Below, piece after piece: positions 48,365 to 58,304 of a stretch of 64,000 nucleotides of DNA (the first letter of the stretch is position 1; every line of letters starts with the position of its first letter). The notes beneath the pieces were generated by a model that saw only the letters and a list, made by a program, of their open reading frames with translations, ran no database searches and had not been told where the DNA came from. The position numbers were made by a program, and so were the translations under genes. This DNA is from Micromonospora sp. AMSO31t (GTDB lineage: Bacteria; Actinomycetota; Actinomycetes; Mycobacteriales; Micromonosporaceae): assembly GCF_008868175.1 (NCBI RefSeq), contig NZ_WBKT01000002.1, positions 1 through 64,000 on the forward strand. Reading direction: 5' to 3'.

Positions 48365-50148
48365 CGTTCACCACCAGGCCGACCCTGCAGGGAACCTTCG
48401 GGATGGTGTCCTCGACGCACTGGCTCGCGAGCCAGTCCGCCATGGGGATCCTCGAGCGCGGTGGGAACGCCTTCGACGCCGCGGTCACCGCCGGATTCGT
48501 GCTGCACGTCGTCGAACCACACCTGAACGGGCCCGGCGGTGAGGTGCCGGCAATCGTCGCCACCGCGCACGACCCGACCCCGAGGGTGCTCTGCGGGCAG
48601 GGACCGGCGCCGGCCGGCGCCACCATCGCGCACTTCCGCTCCCTCGGGATGGACCTCATCCCCGGGTCCGGCCCGCTCGCCGCGGCGGTCCCCGGCGCCG
48701 TGGACGCCTGGCTCCTGCTGCTGCGCGACCACGGCACGCTCTCCCTCGAGGAGGTGCTGGAGCCGGCGGTCGGCTACGCCGGCGCGGGTCACCCGCTGAT
48801 CGGCCGGGTCGGCGACACCGTGGCCGCCGTGCGGTCGCTGTTCGAGGAGCACTGGCCCACCTCCGCCCAGCTCTGGCTCCGCGACGGCAGGCCACCGGCG
48901 GCGGGCGCGCTGTTCACCAACCGGGCGTACGCGCAGACCCTGCAACGACTGGTCGACGCCGGCCGGGCAGCGGGCTCGGACCGGGAGGCGCAGATCGAGG
49001 CCGCACGTCGCGCCTGGGGTCAAGGCTTCGTTGCCGAGGCGGTCGACCGGTTCAGCCGGGAACCCTTCCAGGACTCCAGCGGACGCGCGCACGCCGGTCT
49101 CGTCACCGGCGCGGACATGGCCGCCTACCGGGCCACCTGGGAGGAACCGACCACCCTCGACTGGCGCGGCTACACGGTGGCGAAGACCGGTTTCTGGGGC
49201 CAGGGGCCGGTGCTGTTGCAGACCCTGGCGGTCCTCGACGCGCTCGACGACCTCGGGGCGTACGACCCGTCGACCGCGGCCGGCATCCACGCCCAGGCCG
49301 AGGCCCTCAAACTCGGCTTCGCCGACCGTGAGGCCTGGTACGGCGACGGTCCCGTGCCCGCAAAGGCGCTGCTCTCCCGCGAGTACGCGCGGGAGCGGGC
49401 CGGCCTCATCTTTGACCGCGCGTCAGCGGAGCTGCGACCGGGCCGCCCCGAAGGCGCCGAGCCACGCCTCCCGGCTCACGTGCGACGCGGTGCCGGGCGC
49501 CGGGTCGACCTCGCGGACCCCACGACGGGCGAGCCGACGGTGCAGTCGGACGGGGTGACCCGGGGCGACACCTGCCACGTCGACGTGGTCGACCGCTGGG
49601 GCAACATGATCTCCGCCACGCCGAGCGGCGGCTGGCTGCAGAGCTCTCCCACCATTCCGGACCTCGGCTTCCCCCTCGGCAGCCGGCTGCAGATGTTCTG
49701 GCTGGAGGAAGGTCTCGCCTCGTCGCTGGCGCCGGGACGCCGGCCGCGCACCACGCTGAGCCCGACGATGGTGCACCGCGACGGGAAACCCGTCCTGGCG
49801 TTCGGCACTCCTGGTGGCGACCAACAGGACCAGTGGCAGCTGCTGTTCCTGCTGCGCCATCTCGTCGGAGGTCGGTCCCTGCAGGAAGCCATCGACGCGC
49901 CGATGTGGCACACCATCAGCCTGCCGGGCTCGTTCTACCCGCGCGACAACGAGCCCGGTGTTCTCGTGGTGGAGGACCGGCTGGACGAGGATGTCCTGGC
50001 GGCGTTGCGCGCGCAGGGGCACGAGGTGCGGCTGTCCGGCGCGTGGAGCCTGGGTCGCCTCTGTGCGGTGACCCGCGATCCGGACACCGGCGTGCTGGCG
50101 GCCGGAGCGAACCCGCGTGGCATGCAGGGCTACGCCTGCGGCCGCTGA
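48361..50148 (+). CDS. Gamma-glutamyltransferase family N-terminal-nucleophile hydrolase, leaderless
   Basis: A 595-residue protein; ATG 48361 overlaps the ATPase stop (ATGA). N-terminal GMVSSTHWLASQSAMGILERGGNAFDAAV is the GGT signature. The predicted autocleavage and nucleophile site is T404 in GDTCHVDVVDRWGN, and the glycine loop SPTMVHRDGKPVLAFGTPGGD follows. There is no signal peptide, so unlike periplasmic GGT it should work in the cytosol on compounds brought in by the cotranscribed importer, for example glutathione-like or gamma-glutamyl compounds (inference). GGT-like cephalosporin or 2-oxoadipate acylases share this fold and cannot be excluded. Confidence 0.88.
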   Translation: MTFTTRPTLQGTFGMVSSTHWLASQSAMGILERGGNAFDAAVTAGFVLHVVEPHLNGPGGEVPAIVATAHDPTPRVLCGQGPAPAGATIAHFRSLGMDLIPGSGPLAAAVPGAVDAWLLLLRDHGTLSLEEVLEPAVGYAGAGHPLIGRVGDTVAAVRSLFEEHWPTSAQLWLRDGRPPAAGALFTNRAYAQTLQRLVDAGRAAGSDREAQIEAARRAWGQGFVAEAVDRFSREPFQDSSGRAHAGLVTGADMAAYRATWEEPTTLDWRGYTVAKTGFWGQGPVLLQTLAVLDALDDLGAYDPSTAAGIHAQAEALKLGFADREAWYGDGPVPAKALLSREYARERAGLIFDRASAELRPGRPEGAEPRLPAHVRRGAGRRVDLADPTTGEPTVQSDGVTRGDTCHVDVVDRWGNMISATPSGGWLQSSPTIPDLGFPLGSRLQMFWLEEGLASSLAPGRRPRTTLSPTMVHRDGKPVLAFGTPGGDQQDQWQLLFLLRHLVGGRSLQEAIDAPMWHTISLPGSFYPRDNEPGVLVVEDRLDEDVLAALRAQGHEVRLSGAWSLGRLCAVTRDPDTGVLAAGANPRGMQGYACGR

Positions 50149-50152
50149 CGCC

Positions 50153-50833
50153 TCAGCGGGCCCCGTATCCGGCCTCGGCGTTTTCGTACGCGGCAGCGGA
50201 AGCGGCATCGAGATGGGCCAGTGCGGCCCGCTCGGCCCGGTCACCGTCACCCGACTCGATGGCGTCGACCAGTTGGATGTGCTCGGCCCACGAGTGTGGT
50301 GCCCGTTCCGCGGCGCCCAGCCGGAAGACCCACTGCACATGGAGGTAGAGCGCTTTGGCGATCGACAACAGCCACGGGTTGCCGCTGATCTCGAGGATCC
50401 GCAGGTGCAGGGCGCTGTTCAGCTCGGCGACCCGGGCGAGGTCCTGCTGCTGCGTCGCCTCGCGGCCCTGCTCCAGCAGGCCCCGCAGGGCGGCCACGTC
50501 CGCCGCCGTCGCCCGCTCGGCCGCCAGCCGGGCGGCCAGTGACTCCAGGCGTTGGCGGACGGCGAACATGTCCGCGATGGTCGCACTGCTCGGGGAGGCG
50601 ACCACCGCGCCGCGGCGGGGCAGGATCACGACGAAACCCTCCGCCTCCGCGACGCGCAGCGCCTCCCGGACCGGGTTGCGGGAGACGGCGAAGTCCTCGG
50701 CCAGCCGATCCTCGGTCAGCCGCTCGCCGGGAAGGTAGTCGCCGTCGATGATGGCGGTCCGCAGTGCGGCGAGGACCTGGTCGCGTAGCGGCAGGTGTTG
50801 AGCGCCGAGCTTGCCTCGCAGGTCATCAGCCAA
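50153..50833 (-). CDS. GntR family regulator, FadR/FCD subfamily
   Basis: A 226-residue regulator. No ATG fits; TTG 50833 has GGAGAGG eight bases upstream and begins right before the DNA-binding domain (LADDLRGKLGAQHLPLRDQVL). The winged HTH reads AALRTAIIDGDYLPGERLTEDRLAEDFAVSRNPVREALRVAEAEGFV, followed by an FCD helical ligand domain with metal-ligand His residues (ELNSALHLRI, HSWAEHIQLV, ALAHLDA). It sits tail-to-tail with the operon (four bases apart) and is divergent from the DUF1275 gene. It probably represses the peptide/GGT operon (inference from the shared 9-mer). Confidence 0.88.
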   Translation of the reverse strand: MADDLRGKLGAQHLPLRDQVLAALRTAIIDGDYLPGERLTEDRLAEDFAVSRNPVREALRVAEAEGFVVILPRRGAVVASPSSATIADMFAVRQRLESLAARLAAERATAADVAALRGLLEQGREATQQQDLARVAELNSALHLRILEISGNPWLLSIAKALYLHVQWVFRLGAAERAPHSWAEHIQLVDAIESGDGDRAERAALAHLDAASAAAYENAEAGYGAR

Positions 50834-50868
50834 CCTGACCGCCTCTCCATGAATCGTCCAGGCAAAGC

Positions 50869-50877
50869 GTATACGAA
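50869..50877. promoter_or_regulatory. Second TTCGTATAC site, GntR/DUF1275 intergenic region
   Basis: GTATACGAA, the reverse complement of the 9-mer at 42746-42754, lies 35 bases before the gntR start and 26 before the DUF1275 start. Suggests autoregulation and joint control. Confidence 0.5.
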
Positions 50878-50903
50878 GAACAATTTGGGAAGGATAGCCG
50901 ACC

Positions 50904-51620
50904 GTGCTGAAAACAGTGCCATCCGTCATGCGCTTGCGCGCTGCGGTGACGGGGAACCGGGACCTCGCGCGGCGGCGGCAGGCCCTCGTTGTCGTGCTCA
51001 CCTTCCTGACCGGTAGCGCGGACGCCATCGGCTTCCTGGCCCTCGGCGGAGCCTTCTCGAGCGTCATGACGGGCAACATGGTCCTGCTCGGGCTCTCGGC
51101 GGGCAGCGGCGCTGCCGACCTTGCCCTGACCTCCGGCTGCGCCATTCTCAGTTTCATCACCGGCGTCCTCGCCGGCGCCCGCCTCGCTGGCTCGGCGCAG
51201 CCGGACGACCCGGTCTGGCCCCGCCGGGTCACCCACACGCTCGTCCTGGAACTCCTGGTGTTCGTCGTCTTTCTCGTCGTCTGGGTGGTCAACCTGCCCA
51301 GTCGTTCGGAGCAGGTCGACCTTGGGCTCCTGATGCTGTCGGCAGCGGCGCTGGGCGTCCAGAGCAGTGCCATTCAGCGCTTCGGCGTACCGGGCCTCTC
51401 CTCCACGTACCTGACCGGCACGCTCACGAGCCTGATCGCGGGGGTCGCTGCCCGAAGCCCATGGCACAGCCTGCGGCCCAAGGCCCACGTCCTGCTGGCC
51501 CTGATCACCGGTGCCGTGGTCGGTGCGCTGATGGCCAGGCACGTGCCCGCATGGTCGCCGGTGCTGTTGATCGCGCCACTCGTGCTCGTCATCGCCGCGT
51601 CGGCGCGCATGGCGGAATAG
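50904..51620 (+). CDS. DUF1275 (YoaK-like) membrane protein
   Basis: A 238-residue membrane protein from GTG 50904, GGAAGGA upstream. About six hydrophobic helices, with the family signature LTGSADAIGFLALGGAFSSVMTGNMVLLGL and GLSSTYLTGTLTSL. The role of the family is unknown. The regulator's divergent position suggests shared control with the peptide operon. Confidence 0.88.
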   Translation: MLKTVPSVMRLRAAVTGNRDLARRRQALVVVLTFLTGSADAIGFLALGGAFSSVMTGNMVLLGLSAGSGAADLALTSGCAILSFITGVLAGARLAGSAQPDDPVWPRRVTHTLVLELLVFVVFLVVWVVNLPSRSEQVDLGLLMLSAAALGVQSSAIQRFGVPGLSSTYLTGTLTSLIAGVAARSPWHSLRPKAHVLLALITGAVVGALMARHVPAWSPVLLIAPLVLVIAASARMAE

Positions 51621-51926
51621 CTTCCGCGGTTCCGCCGGTGGCGGGCAGCGCCCCCGGTTCGCAGTACGCACAGTCGAGGCAGGAGCGGGCGTGCCCGCGT
51701 CGCGCGCGGGTACGCCGCGGCCCCGGGGACTGGCTGGGCGTGGAGGTCAGCTTCCAGGTCGACCTCGATTTTCACCGCCACGTCGTCCCGAACCTTGAGC
51801 GCGCGAGCCGGTGACGATGGCGGACGACCCGGTGAGCTCAACCACGAGGCGTCCGGACGCTGCCAGGACGGTCACCGCGAAGCCACCCGGACTGCCCCGG
51901 CACTGGCTGCGCTCCGCGGCCCACCC
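51621..51926. other. Intergenic stretch without a supported gene
   Basis: Between the DUF1275 gene and the convergent glycosidase fragment. Arg/Pro-rich open frames only; no clear hairpin. Confidence 0.3.
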
Positions 51927-53690
51927 TCAGGCCACGGTGATCCGCACCGGGTCGTCGTCGGGCCCGCCGGAAAGCCGCACGGTCACCCGCCCCTGCGTGC
52001 CGTGCACGCTGCCGCGGCTCGCGGTGATCGGCCGGTCGGTGGCCAGCACCACCTCGTCGTCGCCCTGGGTGGGGCGCAGCAGCACCGTGTTCCCGTCGCG
52101 GGATACCAGTTCACAGGTCGTCTCCACCAGCGTGGCGTCGCCGACCCGGATCCCGTACGGCAGGATCAGGCCGGTGCGGGCGGGCACCCGCAGCCGCCGG
52201 CCGGCCAGCACCGGGACGCCCTGCCAGGCGAGCGCGAGGGTCACCGCGGACGGTGCCACGTTGACCAGGTGCAGCAGCCGCTGCCCAACCGGGTCCACGG
52301 TGGAGGTGAGCACGAGACCGGGCCCGTCGGCGTCCGCGGCGAGCCGTTGGCGTACTCCGAGCCGCGCCACCGCCGCGCGCCAGAAGTCCAGGTCGCAGGG
52401 TACGTCGGCGGCGATCACCAGCGCTCGTCCGGCGCCGACGGCGACCTCCACCGCGCACGGCTCGCCGGAGCCGACCTCGACGAGCACGGGCTCGGCGGTG
52501 GCGCCGGCCAACCGCTGCGCGTAGCCGACCCGGACCTCGGCCCGGCCTGCCGCCCAGCGCTGCCCGACCACCGACGGGAAGGACTGCGGCCCGTCGTCGA
52601 CGCGGCCGGTGACGGTCAGCCCGAGCGCGTCGGCGAGCAGCGTGCACCGGGTGCCATCGTGGTCCCGCTCCGGCAGCACGCCGTGCAGCAGTAGCCGACC
52701 GCCGCCGCGCAGGTGCTCGACCAGCCGCTGCTGCACCTTCGGCCCGAGCGTGGCGGCGCTGGCCAGCGCGATCACCGGCGGCGTGTCCGCCGGCAGCGGC
52801 GACTGCAGGTCGACGGCCGGGAACGAGTAGCCGGCGAGCAGCAGCGCCCGGGCGAGCACGTCGCGCGGACCCATGCCGCGGAATCGTTCCAGGTCGGCGA
52901 CCTGCGCCGCCCGCGACGCCGAGGCGGGGTGGTGGTATTCGGTCAGGTAGTGGTCGGGCACGAAACCGAGCGCCAGGCCGTCGTCCTCCTCGTCGGAATC
53001 GGCGAGCAGGTCGGCGACCCCACGTACGGCGTGCAGGGCACGTCGGGCCGCGGCGTAGGTCGGGTTGAGTCGCCCCTCCGGGTCGACGGGCGCGGCGAAC
53101 CCGTGCCGCTCACCGGTGAACGCGATCCGGTCGTTGCCGTCGCCCACCGGCTCGGCCAGCGGCGGGTTGTATCCGCCGGCGAAGAGGTAGAGGTTGAGCA
53201 GCCGGTTGCCCTGCGCCACGCAGAGCCGGGTCTTCAGCTCGATCGCCTCCGGCGGGTAGAGCGTGGACAGGTCCTGGCCGTAGTCGCCGTTGCCGGCCTC
53301 GAACTCCAGCGACATCGGCGGTTGGTGGGCGTCGTGCACGGCGGCGAGGAAGGCGTTGCTGACGTACAGGTCGGTGACGTTCGTGACGGTGAGATCGCCG
53401 AGGTAGTAGTCCGAGCCGGAGGTGAGCTGCGGCTGACCCCGGTACGCCTCGAAGAGCTGGCTGATGCCGATCGGGAAGGTCCGGCCCCGCCCGCCCCCGG
53501 TGCCGTGCACGTTGATCAGGAACGGCACCCCGGTCACCCCGTGCCGTTCGGCGGACTCGCGCAGCGCGAGCACGTACCGCCGGTACCGGTCGCGCATGTA
53601 GCGGCCCAGATCGCCGACTGGGTCGACGATCTCGATGCGTCGGCGTGGGGTCGGCTCGGGTTCACCGGCCGGGTACCGGTGCTGGGGACA
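51927..53690 (-). pseudogene. Beta-galactosidase-like glycosidase, N-terminally truncated
   Basis: A long minus-strand frame ending at 51927. The first ATG is at 53597 but the homologous-looking protein already runs in frame through HRYPAGEPEP and RRRIEIVDPVGDLGRYM from about 53690. It shows the second half of a TIM-barrel glycosidase (SLEFEAGNGDYG with a probable nucleophile Glu, NLYLFAGGYNPP), then a glutamine-amidotransferase-like or trimerisation-type domain (QQRLVEHLRGGGRLLLHG) and beta domains. The first barrel half with the acid/base Glu is missing, and the frame runs into an MFS remnant, so a deletion has fused two genes. Clan GH-A (GH35/GH42-like) is my best guess. Confidence 0.6.
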
Positions 53691-54515
53691 GCAGGAATCC
53701 GGCGCGGAGCAGCCAGCTGACGACGGTGAGGCCGTTGCCGTGCGGAAGCCCGGGGAGTTCGTCGGCAGTCTGCGTGGCCGCGGGAACGAGGGTGGCGACG
53801 CCGAGGCCGGCGAGGGCGAAGCCGGCCAGCGTGCTGGCCACGGTGGGCACGGCGAGGGCGGCGCCCATGCCGACGGCCGTGAGTGCTCCTTCGGCGCGTA
53901 CGACGTCGGCGAAGCGGTCGATGGCGCCTTCGTCGGTGAGGCGGCCGAGGGTCATGGCGGTCTGGAGTGCGACGACGGCCAGGCCGGCGGTGGCGGCGTT
54001 GCTGTGGAGGTCGCCGTTGAGGCAAATGGCCCCCAGGGCTCGGCGGCGTCCTCGACGAGTGCGCCGCAGGCGGCGAGCACGCCGAGTGCGGCAAGCAGCC
54101 GCACAGTGGAAGTGGTGAAGGAGGGCCAACTTCTGTGGTGGGTCGGCGGGGCGGCGAAATCGTCCTGAACAGCGGTGAGGTCCTGCGCTTCGGCGGTCGT
54201 TCGGCGCCTTCGGGGCCGGGGAGCAGAAGCCGGTAGGCGACGACGGCGACGGTGCTGAACAGCGCCGCGGAGATGCTTAGGTCGATCGCGAGGGGGAGAG
54301 GCGCGGGCCGGCGGCGGTCGAGCCCATCAGGCCGCCCAGGACAGCACCGATGCTCCGCGCGCCGTGCATGGAGTTGACGATGGACCGTCGGTATAGACGT
54401 TGGACCCGCAGGCCGCGTGCGTTCTGGGCGACATCGACGACGGAGTCGAGGGTTCCGACGACGAACAGCGCGATGCCGAGGGCGTCACCGAAAGACACTT
54501 CTATGGGCGCGACAT
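53690..54515 (-). pseudogene. MFS transporter remnant, truncated at both ends
   Basis: Minus-strand pieces of one MFS protein are in order but in shifting frames: GDALGIALFVVGTLDSVVDVAQNARGL and SIGAVLGGLMGS near 54330-54500, ISAALFSTVAVVAYRLLLPG near 54250, RLLAALGVLAACGALVEDAAEPWG near 54060, then NAATAGLAVVALQTAMTLGRLTDE through LLRAGFLLSP ending near 53690. One shift lies in a run of five G. The first helices are lost at the IS110 junction and the last at the glycosidase junction. Confidence 0.7.
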
Positions 54516-55265
54516 CACAAACGAGGCGAATGCGGAGGCGGACCGGAACCGGCTGACGGCACCGGACCGGGCCAAGATTTTCGCGGCGAGGACGTCGCCG
54601 ATGCCGTGCAGATCGGTCAGGGTGGTGCTCGAAGCCGCCACCGCAGCGGACAGTGTTTGCGGTCGCCTCGGGGATGCCCCGGTCGAGGCGACGGACCTCG
54701 ACGAGCAGCTCCACGGGCCAGCTGACGCAGGGGTGCGCGCCAACACGGCCCGTGGGCGGATGCTGCGCAGTGCTGCGGCCGCAGTGTCGGCGGTCTACCG
54801 GCGAGGCAGGCCGGCGGGAATGAGCTGCGCGAGCAGCGCGTGCAGGCGGTTGACCGTTTGAGTGCGGGTGCGGACCAGGTCGTCGCGGTGTTCGGTGAGG
54901 GCATGTAGCGCGGCGATAGCTTCGTCGATGACCGCGGCGTTGAGTCGGGTCGCGGTGTGCGCGGCGATGCCGACCGACAGAGCGTCCGCCTCATCGGTCT
55001 TGCGACCGTGCCCCGTCGACAGCATCCGGACCCGCCGGGCCAGCTTCGCCGGCACGTTGACGACGTCGACGGCGTCCGTGGCGAGCCGTGCGGTCAGGGG
55101 AGCGCCGAGGCCGGCCGCGCCTTGCACCGCCCAGCTCGCGTGTGGCCAGCGGCCGGCGAAGCGCCGCAGCTGCCGGTAGCCGTCGCGGTTGACCTCGGCG
55201 CGGACCGCGGCGAGTGGCTGGAGCCGATGGTCGACCGGACACCGGTAGTAGGCGCGGCCGACGAT
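54515..55265 (-). mobile_element. IS110 family transposase remnant
   Basis: The N-terminal DEDD part reads in one frame from about 55250 (VNRDGYRQLRRFAGRWPHASWAVQGAAGLG, VDVVNVPAKLARRVRMLSTGHGRKTDEADALSVG) to a stop after LIPAGLPRR at 54795. Further pieces follow in other frames, including LVEVRRLDRGI and the IS116/IS110/IS902 motif TLTDLHGIGDVLAAKILARSGAVSRFRSASAFASF near 54540-54660. The last third is missing where MFS sequence begins. At least two frameshifts. Not functional. Confidence 0.85.
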
Positions 55266-55274
55266 TCTGCGCGA

Positions 55275-56285
55275 TCAGCGGTGACGCCAGGCGAGCACGC
55301 CGACCGTCGTACCGGCCAGCCCGGCAGCGGTGACCAGGCGGTGGCGGGACAGCCACGCCTGAGGGCTGCGACTGTGCGACCGTCGGGAGAAGTCACCGCG
55401 GGCGCCGTAGTCGTGCCCGCCCGGCCCGTCCAGCGGATGCCACAGGTTGTTCGGCCGGTCGTGGTCCGCGGGCCGTCCGGTCTGCTGCGACTGGTATCCA
55501 GTCCGGGCCAGGTACCGGTCGAGCAGCCCCGGCGCGATGCGATTGGCCAGAATGGTCAGCACCGTGGGCATGCCGACCCAGTACTCCCGGCGGTGGGGCC
55601 GGTCGGCCGCGGCGACGATCGCCCTCGCGGCGACTTCCGGCTCGTAGATCGGCGGGACCGGTTCTGCGTGGCGCGGCAGCCGCGACAGCAACCAGTCAAA
55701 CTGCGGAGTGTTGACGGCCGGCAGATGCACCATCGTCACCTGGACCTTGCTGCGCTCATGCATCAGCTCGCAGCGCAGCGACTCGGTGAACCCGACGATC
55801 GCGTGCTTCGCCCCGCAGTACGCCGCCTGCAACGGGATGCCCCGATACGCCAGCGCCGAGCCCACCTGGACAATCGTGCCCCGGTTCCGCTTGGTCATGG
55901 AGGACAGGGCCACCCGGGTGCCGTGCACGTACCCCAGGTAGGTGACCTCCATGGCTCGCCGGAACTCCTCCGGCCGGGTCTCCTGGAACGGGGCGAAGAC
56001 GGAAGTGAACGCGTCGTTGATCCACAGGTCGATGGGGCCTAGTTCTTCCTCGATGCGCCGCCCGGCGGCGACCACGTGCTCGTAGTCGGCCATGTCGACC
56101 TCGATCGGCAGCGGTCGTCCACCGGCGGCGCGCACCTCGTCGGCGGCGGCGTCCAATCCGACCTTTCCCCGAGCGAGCAGCGCGACAGCGATCCCCCGCT
56201 GGGCGAGCAGCCGCACCGTCGCCCGCCCGACTCCCGCACTCGCTCCGGTCACCACCGCCACCTGCACGTCGTGTCGCCGGCCCAT
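55275..56285 (-). CDS. Short-chain dehydrogenase/reductase with C-terminal membrane anchor
   Basis: A 336-residue SDR from ATG 56285 with GGGAGG upstream. Nucleotide motif TGASAGVG near residue 14; the usual NNAG is INDAF; the catalytic Ser (QVGSALAYRG) and Y156xxxK160 (AAYCGAKHA) are in place. After the Rossmann domain there is a long polar tail and a final hydrophobic segment (LVTAAGLAGTTVGVLAW) that may anchor it. Substrate unknown. Its stop lies close to the IS110 remnant. Confidence 0.9.
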   Translation of the reverse strand: MGRRHDVQVAVVTGASAGVGRATVRLLAQRGIAVALLARGKVGLDAAADEVRAAGGRPLPIEVDMADYEHVVAAGRRIEEELGPIDLWINDAFTSVFAPFQETRPEEFRRAMEVTYLGYVHGTRVALSSMTKRNRGTIVQVGSALAYRGIPLQAAYCGAKHAIVGFTESLRCELMHERSKVQVTMVHLPAVNTPQFDWLLSRLPRHAEPVPPIYEPEVAARAIVAAADRPHRREYWVGMPTVLTILANRIAPGLLDRYLARTGYQSQQTGRPADHDRPNNLWHPLDGPGGHDYGARGDFSRRSHSRSPQAWLSRHRLVTAAGLAGTTVGVLAWRHR

Positions 56286-56514
56286 GTTCCCTCCCTGACC
56301 TGGTGTCTTCTCATGCCGCTCTACCCGGCGTTGGCTTCCGCAGTCACCCGGCAGGGCCCGATCACCGCCACCGGCGTGTCAGCGGGTTCTGGCCGGGTAC
56401 CCCCGGTGGGACATCGGCGACGCATAGGAGGTCGGGGGTGGCAGCAGTGCCGGAGCGGTACCTCTGGGCCGAAGGCATCGCGGAGTACCGCTCACAGCCA
56501 TACCACCATCCGCG

Positions 56515-58293
56515 ATGACACGGATGTCGGGTGAAGACGGCGGTTCGCGTACCGGCACGACACCGGCCGTGCTGCGCGACTACGCGCTGCTCGCCGACGG
56601 GCATCGAGGCGCGCTGGTCGGGCCCCGCGGAGATGTCGCGTGGCTTTGCGCACCGGGCTGGTCCGATCCGGCGGTGTTCAGCACCCTGCTCGGCGGGACG
56701 GGCCGCTTCCTGGTGGCCCCGGCGTCGGCCCGCTTCGTGTGGGGCGGCCACTACGAGCCGGGCTCGTTGATCTGGCGCAGTAGGTGGGTGACCGAGGACG
56801 GCATCATCGAGTCCCGCGAGGCCCTCGCCTACCCGGGTGAGGCGGACAGGCTGGTGCTGCTGCGCCAGGTCCGCGCCCTGGACCGCCCGGCCCGGGTGCG
56901 CATCGTAGTGGACCCGCGGGCCGACTATGGCCGGGCACCGGTACGAGATGCCCACCGCGACGCCGAGTGCTGGTGGGCCCGCACCGCGGGGCTGTACCTG
57001 CGGCTGCACGGCGGCGCCGATCTGCGTCGCGATCAGCAGGCGTTCCTCGCCGGCGAGGTGACCATCCTGGCGGGCGGCCACCATGATCTGGTGCTGGAAC
57101 TCTCGGCTGCTCCCCTCGAACAGCCGTGCTCCCCGCCCGGGGAGCTGTGGCGGACAACCGAGCAGCAATGGGCGTCGACCGTCCCGTCGCTGGCCGGACC
57201 AGCACGGCGCGACGCCGCCCTCGCCTATGCGGTGCTGCGGGGCATGACCCGGCCTGGTGGCGGAATGGTGGCCGCCGCCACCACCGCCCTGCCCGAGCGG
57301 GCGATGGCCGGGCGCGACTACGACTACCGGTACGCGTGGATCCGCGACCAGTCCTTCGCCGGCCAGGCCGCCGCGCTGGCCGGCGAGTACGACCTGCTCG
57401 ACGATGCCGTCGCGTTCCTCACCGACCGGGTGCTGGCCGACGGGGACCGCCTCGCCCCGGCGTACACCGTCGGCGGCGATCCGGTGCCGCACGAGCAGAA
57501 GCTGGCTTGGCTACCCGGATACCCGGGCGCGGACGGGCGCACCGGCAACTGGGTGCGCGACCAGTTCCAGCTCGACGCCTACGGCGAGGTGCTGATGCTG
57601 CTGGCCGCCGCGCAACGGCACGACAGGTTGGACAGCGACGCGCACCGCGCCATGGAGCTGACGGCCGCCGCGATCGGCCGGCGCTGGTCACAGCCGGACT
57701 CGGGCATCTGGGAGCTGCCGCCCCGGCAGTGGACCCACTCGAAACTGACCTGCGTGGCCGGTTTACGGGCCGCGGCCCGGAGCGCCGCGCCGAGGCTGGC
57801 GGCCAGCTGGTCGGCGCTGGCCGACCGGATCCTCGCCGACGCCGCCGCGCACGGTCTCGCACGGGACGGGCACTGGCGGCGCGCCTACGACGACGAACGG
57901 GTCGACGCTGCTCTGCTGCTGCCCGGCATCCGCGGCGCTCTTCCCCCGGAGGATCCGCGCACTGACCGCACCCATCGGGCGGTCCTCATGGACCTGGCCG
58001 AGGACGGCTACCTGTACCGGTTCCGGCCTGACCGGCGGCCGCTCGGCGACGCCGAGGGGGCGTTCCTGCTCTGCGGATTCGCCGCAGCCCTGGCGGCCTG
58101 GCAGGCCGGTGACACGGTCGGGGCCAACCGGTGGTTCGAACGCAACCGAGCCGCATGCGGCCCACCGGGGCTCTACACCGAGGAGTACGACGTCCGTCAG
58201 CGCCAACTGCGCGGCAACCTGCCGCAAGGGTTCGTGCACGCGCTGATGTTGGAGACCGCCGTGACGCTCGGCCAGGTTGATCCCTGCCACTGA
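56515..58293 (+). CDS. Glycoside hydrolase family 15 (glucoamylase/trehalase-like)
   Basis: A 592-residue cytosolic protein; ATG 56515 or 56524 both possible. An N-terminal beta domain (LADGHRGALVGPRGDVAWLCAPGWSDPAVF) precedes an (alpha/alpha)6 barrel with GRDYDYRYAWIRDQSF. Catalytic Glu candidates are E400 (GIWELPPRQWTHSKL) and E556/E557 (LYTEEYDVRQRQLRGNLPQGFVHAL). The barrel order fits bacterial GH15 glucoamylases and trehalases. No signal peptide, so it would act on intracellular maltodextrin or trehalose. Divergent from the SDR. Confidence 0.9.
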   Translation: MTRMSGEDGGSRTGTTPAVLRDYALLADGHRGALVGPRGDVAWLCAPGWSDPAVFSTLLGGTGRFLVAPASARFVWGGHYEPGSLIWRSRWVTEDGIIESREALAYPGEADRLVLLRQVRALDRPARVRIVVDPRADYGRAPVRDAHRDAECWWARTAGLYLRLHGGADLRRDQQAFLAGEVTILAGGHHDLVLELSAAPLEQPCSPPGELWRTTEQQWASTVPSLAGPARRDAALAYAVLRGMTRPGGGMVAAATTALPERAMAGRDYDYRYAWIRDQSFAGQAAALAGEYDLLDDAVAFLTDRVLADGDRLAPAYTVGGDPVPHEQKLAWLPGYPGADGRTGNWVRDQFQLDAYGEVLMLLAAAQRHDRLDSDAHRAMELTAAAIGRRWSQPDSGIWELPPRQWTHSKLTCVAGLRAAARSAAPRLAASWSALADRILADAAAHGLARDGHWRRAYDDERVDAALLLPGIRGALPPEDPRTDRTHRAVLMDLAEDGYLYRFRPDRRPLGDAEGAFLLCGFAAALAAWQAGDTVGANRWFERNRAACGPPGLYTEEYDVRQRQLRGNLPQGFVHALMLETAVTLGQVDPCH

Positions 58294-58304
58294 TCGGGGG
58301 CCGG

